Positions 8,244 to 16,965 are shown, numbered from the stretch's first letter. The stretch is 64,000 bases of DNA from Spiro-02 sp034114085 (GCA_034114085.1 JAXEWB010000063.1:30301-94300); one strand, 5' to 3'. Translations and numbers: made by a program. The notes: generated by a model not told the origin, from the sequence alone.

Positions 8244-9050
8244 ATGAAAAAGATTCTTGTGATGATGATTATCGCACTGCTGGTGTGTTCCTTCGCATTC
8301 GCGGCAGGCGCCGTTGAGCAGACGGACAATTCCCTGCAAAAGGTATTGGACAAGAAAGTCTTTGTCCTCGGTCTGGACGATTCCTTCCCTCCCATGGGAT
8401 TCCGCGATGAGAACAATGAAATCGTCGGCTTCGACATCGACGTAGCGAAAGAAGTCTGTGCCCGGCTCGGCGTACAGCTTGTTTGCCAGCCGATCGATTG
8501 GAATGCGAAAGAGCAGGAACTGAACACCGGTAACATCGACTGTATTTGGAACGGCTTCACCATGACTGAAGAACGAAAACAGCAGCTCGCCTTTACTGAA
8601 CCGTATGTGGATAATGCGCAGGTCGTAGTCGTCAAGGCCGATTCTCCAGTCAAGGCGCTTTCCGATTTCGCTGGAAAAAAGATAGGCTTGCAGGCGGGCT
8701 CTTCCGCGGCGGAAGCAGTCGAAGACTCGCCCGAATTCAAAAAATCAGTCAAGCAAATCGTTGAGTTCAAGGACAACCTCACCGCGTTGATGGACCTTGA
8801 GATTGGCGGTGTAGACGGCGTCGTCCTTGATTTACTGGTTGCGAACGACAATATCAACCGCAGCGGCAAGGATTTCCGTATCCTCGAAGAGACTTTGACG
8901 AAGGAAGAGTATGGAATCGGCTTTCGCAAGAATGACCTGAAGCTTCGTGACGCAGTACAGTTCCAACTTGAAGCGATGGCTAAAGACGGTACATTGGCTG
9001 ATATCGCCACCACCTGGTTCGGCGCGGACATCACTGTTGTGAAAAGATAA
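8244..9050 (+). CDS. Amino-acid ABC transporter substrate-binding protein
   Basis: A 268-residue periplasmic binding protein of family 3 (polar amino acids). The signal peptide is KKILVMMIIALLVCSFAFAA. The mature part shows FVLGLDDSFPPMGFRDEN, VGFDIDVAKEVCARLG, IDCIWNGFTMTEERKQ and GKKIGLQAGSSAAEAV, the usual glutamine/arginine/cystine-binding pattern. AAAGGAG precedes the ATG. The permease and ATPase genes follow on the same strand after a terminator and a repeat region. A strong hairpin after a binding-protein gene commonly gives it higher expression than the membrane genes. Confidence 0.93.
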   Translation: MKKILVMMIIALLVCSFAFAAGAVEQTDNSLQKVLDKKVFVLGLDDSFPPMGFRDENNEIVGFDIDVAKEVCARLGVQLVCQPIDWNAKEQELNTGNIDCIWNGFTMTEERKQQLAFTEPYVDNAQVVVVKADSPVKALSDFAGKKIGLQAGSSAAEAVEDSPEFKKSVKQIVEFKDNLTALMDLEIGGVDGVVLDLLVANDNINRSGKDFRILEETLTKEEYGIGFRKNDLKLRDAVQFQLEAMAKDGTLADIATTWFGADITVVKR

Positions 9051-9068
9051 GGATATCGTTATGATGAC

Positions 9069-9094
9069 GGGGAGCCATGCGGCTCCCCGTTTTT
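9069..9094 (+). terminator. Terminator/attenuator after the binding-protein gene
   Basis: GGGGAGCC (9069-9076) and GGCTCCCC (9081-9088) with a 4-base loop are followed by GTTTTT. This is a strong intrinsic terminator 18 bases after the stop codon. Readthrough or a separate promoter would be needed for the permease gene. Confidence 0.88.
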
Positions 9095-9207
9095 GTTTCC
9101 ATACCATCGGTGTTCCATTCCGTATCGATTCCCGAACAAGGAATATCGGCGAAGCGAGCAGAAGCGGAGACGGAAAACATTAGAAGGAACATATATTCGC
9201 AAGTGGC

Positions 9208-9413
9208 AGAAGTGACATCGTATCGGACGTGAGACGACCAGGAACGCGGCAGCGAGCATATCTGCGATATGTGAGCGAAGAAGTGACGCACCATCAGACG
9301 TGAGATGCGCAAAGACGATGCGAAGGAGATCACGCCTGAGACCAGGAACGCAACAGCGAGCATATCTGCGATATGTGAGCGAAGAAGTGACGCACTATCA
9401 GACGTGAGATGCG
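9208..9413. repeat. 104-bp-period direct repeat between transporter genes
   Basis: Two 74-base copies (9236-9309 and 9340-9413) differ at three positions and lie 104 bases apart. A degenerate piece of a third copy is visible at about 9208-9234. Each copy contains the small hairpin CATATC-TGC-GATATG. No convincing ORF covers the region. It fills the 403-base gap between the binding-protein and permease genes. Confidence 0.8.
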
Positions 9414-9453
9414 AGCATCAAAGAAGAGGAAAAGAGAGGACATAGAACACAAG

Positions 9454-10089
9454 ATGACCCAACTACTACTACAACTACTCGAAGGAACCCTCACCAGTCT
9501 GAAAATCTTTTTCCTGACGCTGCTGTTCGCATTGCCGTTGGGTATCGTGGTCGCACAGGGACGGATGAGCAAGAACCGGCTGGTGTCCGGCATTGTCAAT
9601 ATCTATATTATGATTATGCGTGGAACACCCCTTATCCTGCAACTCATCTTCGTTTATTTTGCTCCATATTACATTTTCAGAGCATCGTTCGACAGATTTA
9701 CAGCGGTAATCGTTGCATATGTCATCAACTACGCAGCCTATTTCGCGGAGATATATCGCGGAGGCATACAGTCGATTCCAAAGGGGCAGTATGAGGCGAG
9801 TCAGGTGCTGGGATTCACGAAGTTCCATACGTTCACACATATCGTCTGCCCACAGGTCGTGAAGCGGATTATCCCGGCGATGGGAAATGAAGTCATCACG
9901 TTGGTGAAGGATACTGCGCTGGCGCAGACAATCGGAGTGGCGGAATTGTTCAGGGTCGCGCAGAACGCATCGGCGAGAGAGTTCTCCACGATGCCGATAT
10001 TCGTGGCGGGACTATTCTACTTCATCATGAACATGATCGTCTCCAAGACCTTCGACAAGATCGAGCTCAAGCTCGCCTACTACAACTAG
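9454..10089 (+). CDS. Amino-acid ABC transporter permease (HisM/GlnP type)
   Basis: A 211-residue inner-membrane permease of a polar amino-acid importer. Seen are an N-terminal membrane helix, the family segment GTPLILQLIF, four further helices, and the EAA loop (GGIQSIPKGQYEASQVLGFT), which docks on the ATPase. I chose ATG 9454 (MTQLLLQLLEGT), where family alignment begins; the earlier in-frame ATG at 9409 would begin inside the repeat and add a Lys/Arg-rich leader. AGAGG lies about 16 bases upstream. The ATPase gene starts 10 bases after the stop. Confidence 0.92.
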   Translation: MTQLLLQLLEGTLTSLKIFFLTLLFALPLGIVVAQGRMSKNRLVSGIVNIYIMIMRGTPLILQLIFVYFAPYYIFRASFDRFTAVIVAYVINYAAYFAEIYRGGIQSIPKGQYEASQVLGFTKFHTFTHIVCPQVVKRIIPAMGNEVITLVKDTALAQTIGVAELFRVAQNASAREFSTMPIFVAGLFYFIMNMIVSKTFDKIELKLAYYN

Positions 10090-10099
10090 GAGCCGCACC

Positions 10100-10858
10100 A
10101 TGCATGTGATTACGGTCAACGACATCCACAAGAATTTCAATGAACTCCAAGTCCTGAAAGGAATATCCTTCAACGTGGACAAGGGGGAAGTGCTTTCGAT
10201 TATCGGCCCGTCAGGATCGGGGAAAAGCACCCTGCTCCGCTGCATCACCCAGCTTGAGACAATCGACGGCGGCGCGGTGGAAATTTGCGGCGACACGTTG
10301 GCGAAGATGAGCGAATCGGGGACGGTCGTCTATTCGGACAAGGCGACGCTCCGCAAAATACGGCTCCATGTGGGGCTGGTATTCCAGAATTTCAACCTAT
10401 TCCCTCATTTTTCGGTGATGAGGAACATTACGGAAGCCCAAGTGCATGTCCTGGGAGTCTCCAAGGAAGAAGCAAAAACTACGGCGACGGGGTTGCTGAA
10501 GAAGATGGGGCTTGAGGACAAGGCTTCGGCCTACCCCTGCCAGCTTTCCGGAGGGCAACAGCAACGGGTATCCATCGCACGCGCATTAGCGCTCAAACCC
10601 GAAGTGCTGTGTTTCGATGAACCGACCAGCGCGCTAGATCCGGAGTTGACGGGTGAAATCCTCAAGGTCATCAAGGAACTGGCCGCGGAAAAGATGACCA
10701 TGGTGGTGGTCACCCATGAAATGGCGTTCGCCAGGGATATCAGCGACCGGGTCATTTTCATGGATGACGGCATTATCGCAGAGCAAGGGACTCCTGACGA
10801 AGTGTTCAATCATCCAAAAAACGAGCGCACGAAACGTTTTCTCTCCCGTTTTGCATAA
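10100..10858 (+). CDS. Amino-acid ABC transporter ATP-binding protein (GlnQ type)
   Basis: A 252-residue cytoplasmic ATPase of the same importer. It has Walker A GPSGSGKST (about residues 33-41), Q-loop VFQNFNLFPH, signature LSGGQQQR, Walker B VLCFDEP with TSALDPE, and H-loop VVTHEM. The C-terminus EQGTPDEVFNHPKNERTKRF is typical for GlnQ/HisP. A GGAG ribosome-binding site precedes the ATG. It is convergent with the N-acyl-D-amino-acid deacylase gene, whose stop lies 11 bases away. Confidence 0.96.
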   Translation: MHVITVNDIHKNFNELQVLKGISFNVDKGEVLSIIGPSGSGKSTLLRCITQLETIDGGAVEICGDTLAKMSESGTVVYSDKATLRKIRLHVGLVFQNFNLFPHFSVMRNITEAQVHVLGVSKEEAKTTATGLLKKMGLEDKASAYPCQLSGGQQQRVSIARALALKPEVLCFDEPTSALDPELTGEILKVIKELAAEKMTMVVVTHEMAFARDISDRVIFMDDGIIAEQGTPDEVFNHPKNERTKRFLSRFA

Positions 10859-10869
10859 ATCATTGTGAT

Positions 10870-12459
10870 TCAAAGAACAAGAATGCTTCCTGACAGTTCG
10901 TTGGCAAAGCTTCCTTTATGATAGGCGGGGACGCCGCTGACCATAACCAGCTCCATGCCGGCATTCATGGCCGTCGGGTTGAGTACCGTCGCGTTGTCGT
11001 GAATCGTGAGAGGATCGAAAACCACGAGGTCCGCCTGAAAGCCTCCTTTGACTAGCCCTCGGTCCAGCAATCCAAGACGTCGGGCGGGTTCGTATGTCAT
11101 CCTCCGAATCATCTGTTCAAGGGGCAGGACTTCCTCCTGTCGCCAATACTTGTCCAACAAATGGACTGCTGCCGCCCAAGAACGTGGATGACACCTGTCG
11201 CCGGAATAGAGGGCGTCAGTACCGAAACACCCCAAAGGGTGTCGCATAATGAGCTTCAAGGACTCTTCCGTCTGTGTCGTATCGACCATCACCGCCGCAC
11301 CGCTTTCCTGCGCAAGAATATCGAAGAAAGCGTCAAATGGTTCTTGTGAACGTTTTGCGGCTATGTCTGAGATACTCATGCCATTGTATTCCTCGGTAGC
11401 GTCCAAGGACACAACTGAAATATCTTCCCATCCACACAACTCGTAGATACTGTCCCATCCATCGGGCCTTTCCATCGCCCGGCGCATGGCGGCCCTGTGT
11501 TCCGAGTCGCCGAGCCGTTGCCGCAAGTCGTTTCGGCTCAGTCGGAGATACTCGGGCGGCAACAGGCTGAACAGAGATGTCGAGCCATATTCATATGGAT
11601 ACTGGTCGAATAAAACATCGACGCCTTCGGCACGATACTCTTCGATCATCTGAAGCATTCTGGGTACTTCATCCTGATTTTTTCTTCCGATCGCTTTAAG
11701 GTGGGATACCTCCAGCCGTACCCCAGTCTCCCTTGCGAGGTCAAGGACTTCCTTTAGGGACGAAAGTACGTCATCGCCTTCGCAACGGTGATGAACAGCA
11801 AAGATTTTCCCTTTGCGGGCGGTAGCGGAAAGCAATGCGAGAAGCTCCGCACGGTCAGCGAACATGCAGGGAGCGTAATAGAGTCCTGACGAGAATCCAA
11901 CGCACCCCTCGTCGAGAGCCTGTTCCAGCAGCTCCACCATCCGGCACACCTCGCGTGAAGTGGCGGCCCTGTTCGGGTTACCCTCGATCACCGCGCAACG
12001 CAGGGCGGAATGGGCCTGCAAAAACGCCATGTTCGTCCCGATGCCTTGCACCGCAAGTTTATCTACGAAACTTCCGAAGGAGGTCCAGTTCCAAGCTCCG
12101 TCGTAATCGCCCAGCACATCCCTCGTCATTTCCCTGACAGTCCCGACCGCTTGCTCAGTCACCCCCAGAGGATACACGCCAACCCCGCAGTTCCCCGCGA
12201 CTTCAGAAGTGATGCCTTGCGCAATCTTGCCGTACATATGCCCGGCCCGCAAAGCTTCCAGTTCGGAATGCCCATGCATGTCAATGAAACCGGGACAGAC
12301 AATCAATCCGGTACAGTCGAACTCATGCGCCGGAACATCGCCCGCAAGATTCCCGATAGAAACGATCCGACCGTCCTTGACACCGACGTCCCCTACAAAT
12401 GAAGATGAGCCGGAACCATCGACGACGGTCCCCTTCCGCAGCAGATAGTCGTATTTCAT
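10870..12459 (-). CDS. N-acyl-D-amino-acid deacylase
   Basis: A 529-residue amidohydrolase-superfamily enzyme that removes acyl groups from N-acyl-D-amino acids. The beta-sandwich N-terminus (YDYLLRKGTVVDGSG) leads into the metal-site motif PGFIDMHGHSE; the usual HxH is here H-G-H. Then follow SEVAGNCGVGVYP with its conserved Cys, EVSHLKAIG (metal-binding His), FDQYPYEYGSTS and late FGTDALYSG (catalytic Asp), and the closing beta-sandwich GLVKGGFQADLVVFDP. Length matches D-aminoacylases. GGAGGG precedes the ATG. It lies 34 bases after the HTH/Fic-like gene, probably in one operon, and faces an amino-acid ABC transporter that may supply substrate (inference). Confidence 0.88.
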   Translation of the reverse strand: MKYDYLLRKGTVVDGSGSSSFVGDVGVKDGRIVSIGNLAGDVPAHEFDCTGLIVCPGFIDMHGHSELEALRAGHMYGKIAQGITSEVAGNCGVGVYPLGVTEQAVGTVREMTRDVLGDYDGAWNWTSFGSFVDKLAVQGIGTNMAFLQAHSALRCAVIEGNPNRAATSREVCRMVELLEQALDEGCVGFSSGLYYAPCMFADRAELLALLSATARKGKIFAVHHRCEGDDVLSSLKEVLDLARETGVRLEVSHLKAIGRKNQDEVPRMLQMIEEYRAEGVDVLFDQYPYEYGSTSLFSLLPPEYLRLSRNDLRQRLGDSEHRAAMRRAMERPDGWDSIYELCGWEDISVVSLDATEEYNGMSISDIAAKRSQEPFDAFFDILAQESGAAVMVDTTQTEESLKLIMRHPLGCFGTDALYSGDRCHPRSWAAAVHLLDKYWRQEEVLPLEQMIRRMTYEPARRLGLLDRGLVKGGFQADLVVFDPLTIHDNATVLNPTAMNAGMELVMVSGVPAYHKGSFANELSGSILVL

Positions 12460-12493
12460 GGATGTCCCTCCATGGGCAGTATACCACTTTCAC

Positions 12494-13462
12494 CTATTCT
12501 TGGCAGAGGCGCGTCAGGCTCGCGAGTTCCCGCTGAACGGACTCCTCGATCATCCTCGCCGTCCCCTGATAGTTTCCCCTCCGCTGTGTCAACGCCAAGG
12601 TCGCTTTGAATTCAGGAAGCCTACCGCCATCGAGTACCGCGGGAGGATAGCCTCCCGCGAGCAACTCACCCGCAAGCGCAAGCCATGCGACCGCGACGCC
12701 ATGTCGCTCGAACGGGCGAATGCGAAGCAGTTCTCCGAACAGGAATACACCGCGAACCATCGGATGCAGCATGCGCCATTCACGATCGTACTGGACGAAC
12801 AATGTCTCCATCTGCTGATAGACGGGAAAAATCCGCTGGTCCCCACCCCAAGCGCCACCGGCGGGAATCTCGGCGTTACGATAGATACCTGAGCCTTCAT
12901 CATCCAAAGCATGGAGCAAGGCATGATGCAGATCCTTCAGGGATTGTTCGGACCAGAAAGATGTTTCAACGGATTCCGCGGGACCATACAGAGGACCGAG
13001 CCCGGTCTGGCGCAGCAGAGCGTACAGAACGCTCCGGCAGTTGAGCAGCAACAGGTGGGTGGACAACGGCAGTTCCGGCACTATGTGATTGGTGAATATG
13101 CGATGAACCTGTTCCGCGGAAGCCGGAATCGCTTCATCTTCCATGATACAAAGACAAAGCGCTTCACAGATACGGTTCCAGCCCCCTTTGAGTTTGTCGA
13201 TGGAAACACCTTCCGAAGACTGGCTGAAAATCTGACGGCATTGATCAAGATGGGAAAAATTCTGAGCGCCCACCCTCATGTCGAAGTTTTTCAGATGTCG
13301 CAGCCGCCTGCCGTCGCCAGGCTTCGGCGCATCCACGGGAATGTTCCAGGCCCAGCCAGAACGTTGCGCACCATCGACGCGCCCCTCGGAGCATAATATC
13401 CTGATTCTGCGTTCCGAAATTCCCCACCGACCGGAAGCCTCCTTGATGTTCATATACTGCAT
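12494..13462 (-). CDS. HTH protein with degenerate Fic-like domain
   Basis: A 322-residue protein. Residues 1-45 form a MerR/excisionase-type HTH (MNIKEASGRWGISERRIRIL, then RSGWAWNIPVDAPKP). The C-terminal half has a Fic-like layout: GIYRNAEIPAGGAWG resembles the Fic substrate-binding strand. LRIRPFERHGVAVAWLALAG, then GYPP, aligns by eye with the active-site loop and helix HPFxxGNGR, but the catalytic His is Arg and the GNGR is HGVA, so AMP transfer is unlikely. Such proteins may have become regulators. AGGAG with 6-base spacing supports ATG 13462. The promoter carries a palindrome in its spacer, suggesting autoregulation. Fic homology is a manual judgement. Confidence 0.65.
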   Translation of the reverse strand: MQYMNIKEASGRWGISERRIRILCSEGRVDGAQRSGWAWNIPVDAPKPGDGRRLRHLKNFDMRVGAQNFSHLDQCRQIFSQSSEGVSIDKLKGGWNRICEALCLCIMEDEAIPASAEQVHRIFTNHIVPELPLSTHLLLLNCRSVLYALLRQTGLGPLYGPAESVETSFWSEQSLKDLHHALLHALDDEGSGIYRNAEIPAGGAWGGDQRIFPVYQQMETLFVQYDREWRMLHPMVRGVFLFGELLRIRPFERHGVAVAWLALAGELLAGGYPPAVLDGGRLPEFKATLALTQRRGNYQGTARMIEESVQRELASLTRLCQE

Positions 13463-13502
13463 GGTATTCTCCTGTATGTATGGCGGTTAAAAACCTATTT
13501 AT

Positions 13503-13531
13503 ATTATATTCCTAATAAGGAATGATATCAA
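13503..13531 (-). promoter_or_regulatory. Promoter with palindromic operator for the HTH/Fic-like gene
   Basis: Read on the minus strand, TTGATA (13531-13526) and TATAAT (13508-13503) have an exact 17-bp spacer. The spacer holds the palindrome ATTCCT-4-AGGAAT (13508-13523). A dimeric DNA-binding protein there would block RNA polymerase; the HTH gene product is the obvious candidate. Confidence 0.75.
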
Positions 13532-13735
13532 GAGTTTTATAATGCACAGAATACTGTTGAAAAGTGGATAGGAGAAAGATGTCCTCATACCAGTATATCA
13601 TAGGAACAGCCTGAGTGTGTATCAATCCGTTTGACCTTCATCCTCGTTTTCAGGATACTGGCACAGGAAGCAACATCTATGATATCAGCGCTGCTTCCAC
13701 CGCTTGTATATATGATACGTTTTGAGGAGATGGCT

Positions 13736-15019
13736 GTGGAAACCTATGATGTCGTTATCGTCGGCTCCGGTCCTGCGGGCATGGGGGCGGCGTTTTCCCT
13801 GATACAGAGTAAGCCTGACGCAAAAATACTGATGCTCGACCAGGAGAAGTTCTCTACCGGCGGCATGCGCAACGATTGCAAGATGAACTTCACCTACCCT
13901 ATCGGCTTTCCCGATGAATACTGGACGAAAGAGCAGGCTGACCTGTATCTGGAACAAGTCACGGAGTTTCTTAAGCCGGAGATCCTGCCCAAAAGCAATA
14001 TTGAAGTCTATCAGAAACGTGCGCAGCGGCTTGGTTGCAGCCTCCTGGAAATCCGTCAGACCCATTTGGGAACGGACGGCGGTCTCAGGTTGATCAAACA
14101 GCTTCTCGCAGCTTTGGAGACAAAGGGCATTGTTCTTTCCTTGGGCGAAGCGATGCTTTCCGTAGACAATGCGGACAAAACCATCACCACCGACAAACGG
14201 AAAATCGGGTACAGGACGCTACTCATCGCACCGGGACGGAAAGGATTCCATTTCCTTCAGCAGATGATGCATTCCCTCGCCGTCCCGTTCGTCGACAATA
14301 TCGTCGATATCGGCATCCGCGTTGAAACTCGTATCGAACACTATCCGATCGTCAAGGACTACTATGATCCGAAGTTCTACTTTCCTGAAAAGGTCCGTAC
14401 GTTCTGCACGAACAGCGGCAACGCACATGTCGTGAAGGAACGGTACGCTACGGAACGAGGCGACGAGTGGTACTCGGTCAATGGACACGCCTATTCCGCC
14501 GACAAGAATACGGATAACGGCCTGGTCAATTTCGCAATCCTCAAGACAGTCAGGTTTACCGCCCCGCTGGCCAGCGGACAGGCGTTCGCGGAAAACCTGG
14601 GATTACAGGCGGCCTTGATGGGAGGTGGAAAACCACTGATGCAACGTGTCGGAGACTTCCGGCTTGGCTCCCGGTCGAAAGAGTGCAGCTTCAATTCCGA
14701 CTTGTATGACTTCAAACCCAGCCTGCGGGATTGCTGTCCGGGGGATATCTCCTTGGCGATGCCTGCGAAAATCCTCAGGGCGATCTGGAAGGCGATGAAA
14801 AACCTTGATACGATCGTACCTGGCGTACTCCATCCATCTACAATCATGTACTATCCAGAAATCAAGCTGTATGCAAACAAGCCACAATACCAAGACAGCC
14901 ATTTTCAGGTGGTTGACGGAATCTTCTTCGCGGGAGACGGCGCGGGAACCAGCAGGGGAATCACCGCGGCCTGGGCCAGCGGCATCCGCGCTTCGGAAGG
15001 AATGGCAGAGCTATTATAA
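13736..15019 (+). CDS. FAD-dependent oxidoreductase (COG2509-like)
   Basis: A 427-residue FAD-dependent dehydrogenase of unknown substrate. The dinucleotide-binding motif YDVVIVGSGPAGMGAAFSL is at the N-terminus, then LMLDQEKFSTGGMRNDCK. The C-terminal FAD signature is DGIFFAGDGAGTSRGITAAW. Cys residues in RNDCK and DCCPGD recall related uncharacterised dehydrogenases. Start choice: GAGGAG (13724-13729) is six bases from GTG 13736 but directly abuts ATG 13730, so GTG is preferred. Longer in-frame starts back to a TTG at 13631 exist without a ribosome-binding site. It is monocistronic with its own terminator. Confidence 0.85.
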   Translation: METYDVVIVGSGPAGMGAAFSLIQSKPDAKILMLDQEKFSTGGMRNDCKMNFTYPIGFPDEYWTKEQADLYLEQVTEFLKPEILPKSNIEVYQKRAQRLGCSLLEIRQTHLGTDGGLRLIKQLLAALETKGIVLSLGEAMLSVDNADKTITTDKRKIGYRTLLIAPGRKGFHFLQQMMHSLAVPFVDNIVDIGIRVETRIEHYPIVKDYYDPKFYFPEKVRTFCTNSGNAHVVKERYATERGDEWYSVNGHAYSADKNTDNGLVNFAILKTVRFTAPLASGQAFAENLGLQAALMGGGKPLMQRVGDFRLGSRSKECSFNSDLYDFKPSLRDCCPGDISLAMPAKILRAIWKAMKNLDTIVPGVLHPSTIMYYPEIKLYANKPQYQDSHFQVVDGIFFAGDGAGTSRGITAAWASGIRASEGMAELL

Positions 15020-15062
15020 CGGCAGGAAGAACAATCAAGGTGTTCACCGTTCAAGAAAATCG

Positions 15063-15095
15063 TCACAACCGGCACATGTTGGTTGTGATTTTTTT
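15063..15095 (+). terminator. Terminator of the FAD oxidoreductase gene
   Basis: TCACAACC (15063-15070) pairs with GGTTGTGA (15081-15088), followed by seven T residues. Confidence 0.88.
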
Positions 15096-15116
15096 GCAGC
15101 AATCGGCTCTTCGGCG

Positions 15117-15188
15117 AAGCACCCTCAATTGGTTGCATATTGAAAAGCACCCTCAATTGGTTGCGCAATAAAAAAAACATGCTATAAT
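15117..15188 (+). promoter_or_regulatory. satD promoter with duplicated 20-bp element
   Basis: The 20-base element AAGCACCCTCAATTGGTTGC occurs exactly at 15117-15136 and 15145-15164. The second copy runs into a -35 TTGCGC (15161-15166), which is 16 bp from a consensus -10 TATAAT (15183-15188). Tandem identical sites overlapping the -35 suggest a regulator-binding site for the SatD-family gene. Confidence 0.65.
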
Positions 15189-15209
15189 CGATAGCGACAA
15201 GGTAAACGT

Positions 15210-16085
15210 ATGAGATATTACACGGTACTTATGATAGATCTAAAGAAATCCCGCTCGTATTCCATCGATGACAGAAATTCTATCCAACAATATATTCTGG
15301 AAGTGATGCGCGGGCTCAATGTGCTGTTTCAGAAAGAGTTGGCGAGAGAAGTATACTTCAGCGCCGGAGACGAAGTACAGGGGCTCTTCAATTCACCGAC
15401 CGCCGCCTTTCTCTACCTGCGCCTGTTCAATATGCTTATTTTCCCAGTCGAGACAAAAGCGGGGCTGGGTATCGGAACCTGGGATATCAAGGTTGACGAC
15501 GCCAGTACCGCCGCGCAAGACGGACGTGCGTATCACAACGCCAGGGAAGCGATTGACGCGGCGCGCAATTCCTTTGAATATTCAATCCTCCTCCTCTCCG
15601 GAGAGGCAGACGATGTATTCGTCAATTCCTCGATGAATTTTCAAACCGTTCTGACTGGCAAACTGAATGAATACCAGAACCAACTCATGATACTCTCTGA
15701 AATCTTATTTCCGATAGATATTCACGACATCATCACTCCTGCGTATGCGCAAACAATCAGCCGTCTCATCACCATCAGGAACGACTCACATTATTATCGG
15801 GGACGACAACAAAACAGAAGAAGGATCAACAAACGATACCCATTTGACTTACAACACAACTGGAACGACTATTTGCCGGAATGCTCGCCTGTAGATGCGG
15901 AAAATGGGCCTTCCCAGTTCTTCATCACAGAGGGAAAAACAAGAGGGTTGTCGACAAAATTATCCTACATGATGGGAAAGAGCAGGCAAAGCATCGACAA
16001 GACTTTGAAAGCCGCAGGCATCTACGAATTGAGGAATTCAGCAATCGCGACATTGCGTTTGTTGAATACCAGATGGAGGATGTGA
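15210..16085 (+). CDS. SatD-family protein
   Basis: A 291-residue cytoplasmic protein resembling the SatD family, first named in streptococci for acid-tolerance loci; its biochemical role is unsettled. The N-terminal domain (YTVLMIDLKKSRSYSIDDR, then FSAGDEVQGLF and GLGIGTWD) resembles a nucleotide-cyclase-like alpha/beta fold with a DLKxS motif. The C-terminal about 60 residues (TKLSYMMGKSRQSIDKTLKA) look like an HTH. Its TGA overlaps the ATG of the DUF3307 gene (TGATG), so the two are translationally coupled. Promoter elements with two identical repeats lie upstream. Confidence 0.8.
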   Translation: MRYYTVLMIDLKKSRSYSIDDRNSIQQYILEVMRGLNVLFQKELAREVYFSAGDEVQGLFNSPTAAFLYLRLFNMLIFPVETKAGLGIGTWDIKVDDASTAAQDGRAYHNAREAIDAARNSFEYSILLLSGEADDVFVNSSMNFQTVLTGKLNEYQNQLMILSEILFPIDIHDIITPAYAQTISRLITIRNDSHYYRGRQQNRRRINKRYPFDLQHNWNDYLPECSPVDAENGPSQFFITEGKTRGLSTKLSYMMGKSRQSIDKTLKAAGIYELRNSAIATLRLLNTRWRM

Positions 16086-16810
16086 TGATTTTCGCTCTAT
16101 TGTGCATCGCTCATTTGCTTGGGGATTTCAGCTTCCAGCCGGCAGCGCTGGCGGAAAATAAAAAGGCTCAACCACGTTTTCTATTGCTCCACGCATGTAT
16201 CTACGCACTTTCATTCGCGATAGTCTGTTTTACCTTCCTGTCTTTTCAATCTCTGCCGCTGAGTTATGGGATCATCGTACTTTCCCATCTGATGATCGAC
16301 TGGGCCAAAACAAAAATTGAGAAATCGCCTAGGGGCACAGGTGCTTTGGTGAGTTTTCTCATCGACCAAGCCTTGCATATTGGCATTATCTTCATGGTCT
16401 ACAAGGTATTCGGGCTTGAAAAACAAACCAATGGAGTTTTCGAGCGCTGCTGCACGTGGCAATATTTTCATGAAGTTGTCATATACGCCGTGATGTACCT
16501 GTCCATATTGAACCCGACCGCGGTCTTTATCAGAAAACTATTTACCTGCATCGACAAAAACCTCGAACAGACAGCGGAAGACCGGAACCCACGAATCGGC
16601 GGCATCATCGGCAAATTGGAACGAATCATCATCTCAACGCTGGTTCTATGCGGACAGTTCGGAGCTATAGGGTTCGTCCTGACAGCGAAGAGCATCGCCC
16701 GATTTCGCCAACTGGAAGACCAGACCTTCGCGGAAAAATATCTGGTCGGAACTCTGACCAGCACTGCGATAGCCCTGATCGCGGCTATCGTGGTGAAAAA
16801 ACTGCTGTAG
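16085..16810 (+). CDS. DUF3307 integral membrane protein
   Basis: A 241-residue membrane protein of a family without known function. The N-terminal helix reads IFALLCIAHLLGDFSFQPAA; the HLLGDFxxQ pattern with His and Asp is the family hallmark. About five further hydrophobic segments follow, including ILSHLMIDWAKT and a C-terminal helix. ATG 16085 is preferred: GGAGG is 5-6 bases upstream and it overlaps the satD stop by one base. An in-frame ATG at 16073 is an alternative. Genes of this family often pair with satD, so a joint regulatory or stress role is likely, but its nature is unknown. Confidence 0.82.
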   Translation: MIFALLCIAHLLGDFSFQPAALAENKKAQPRFLLLHACIYALSFAIVCFTFLSFQSLPLSYGIIVLSHLMIDWAKTKIEKSPRGTGALVSFLIDQALHIGIIFMVYKVFGLEKQTNGVFERCCTWQYFHEVVIYAVMYLSILNPTAVFIRKLFTCIDKNLEQTAEDRNPRIGGIIGKLERIIISTLVLCGQFGAIGFVLTAKSIARFRQLEDQTFAEKYLVGTLTSTAIALIAAIVVKKLL

Positions 16811-16965
16811 ACATCAGGGCCGGTTCTCCAAAAACACACGCAACCAGCCGTTCGCAGAAATGGAAAATGCGACTAAGGCCTTGCAAGGACAACGAAGTAC
16901 CGAATGTCTTATTTCTCCCCCCCCCTGCGAAGAAGAAAGAATCTCCAATGAGGCGACTGGAGAAT

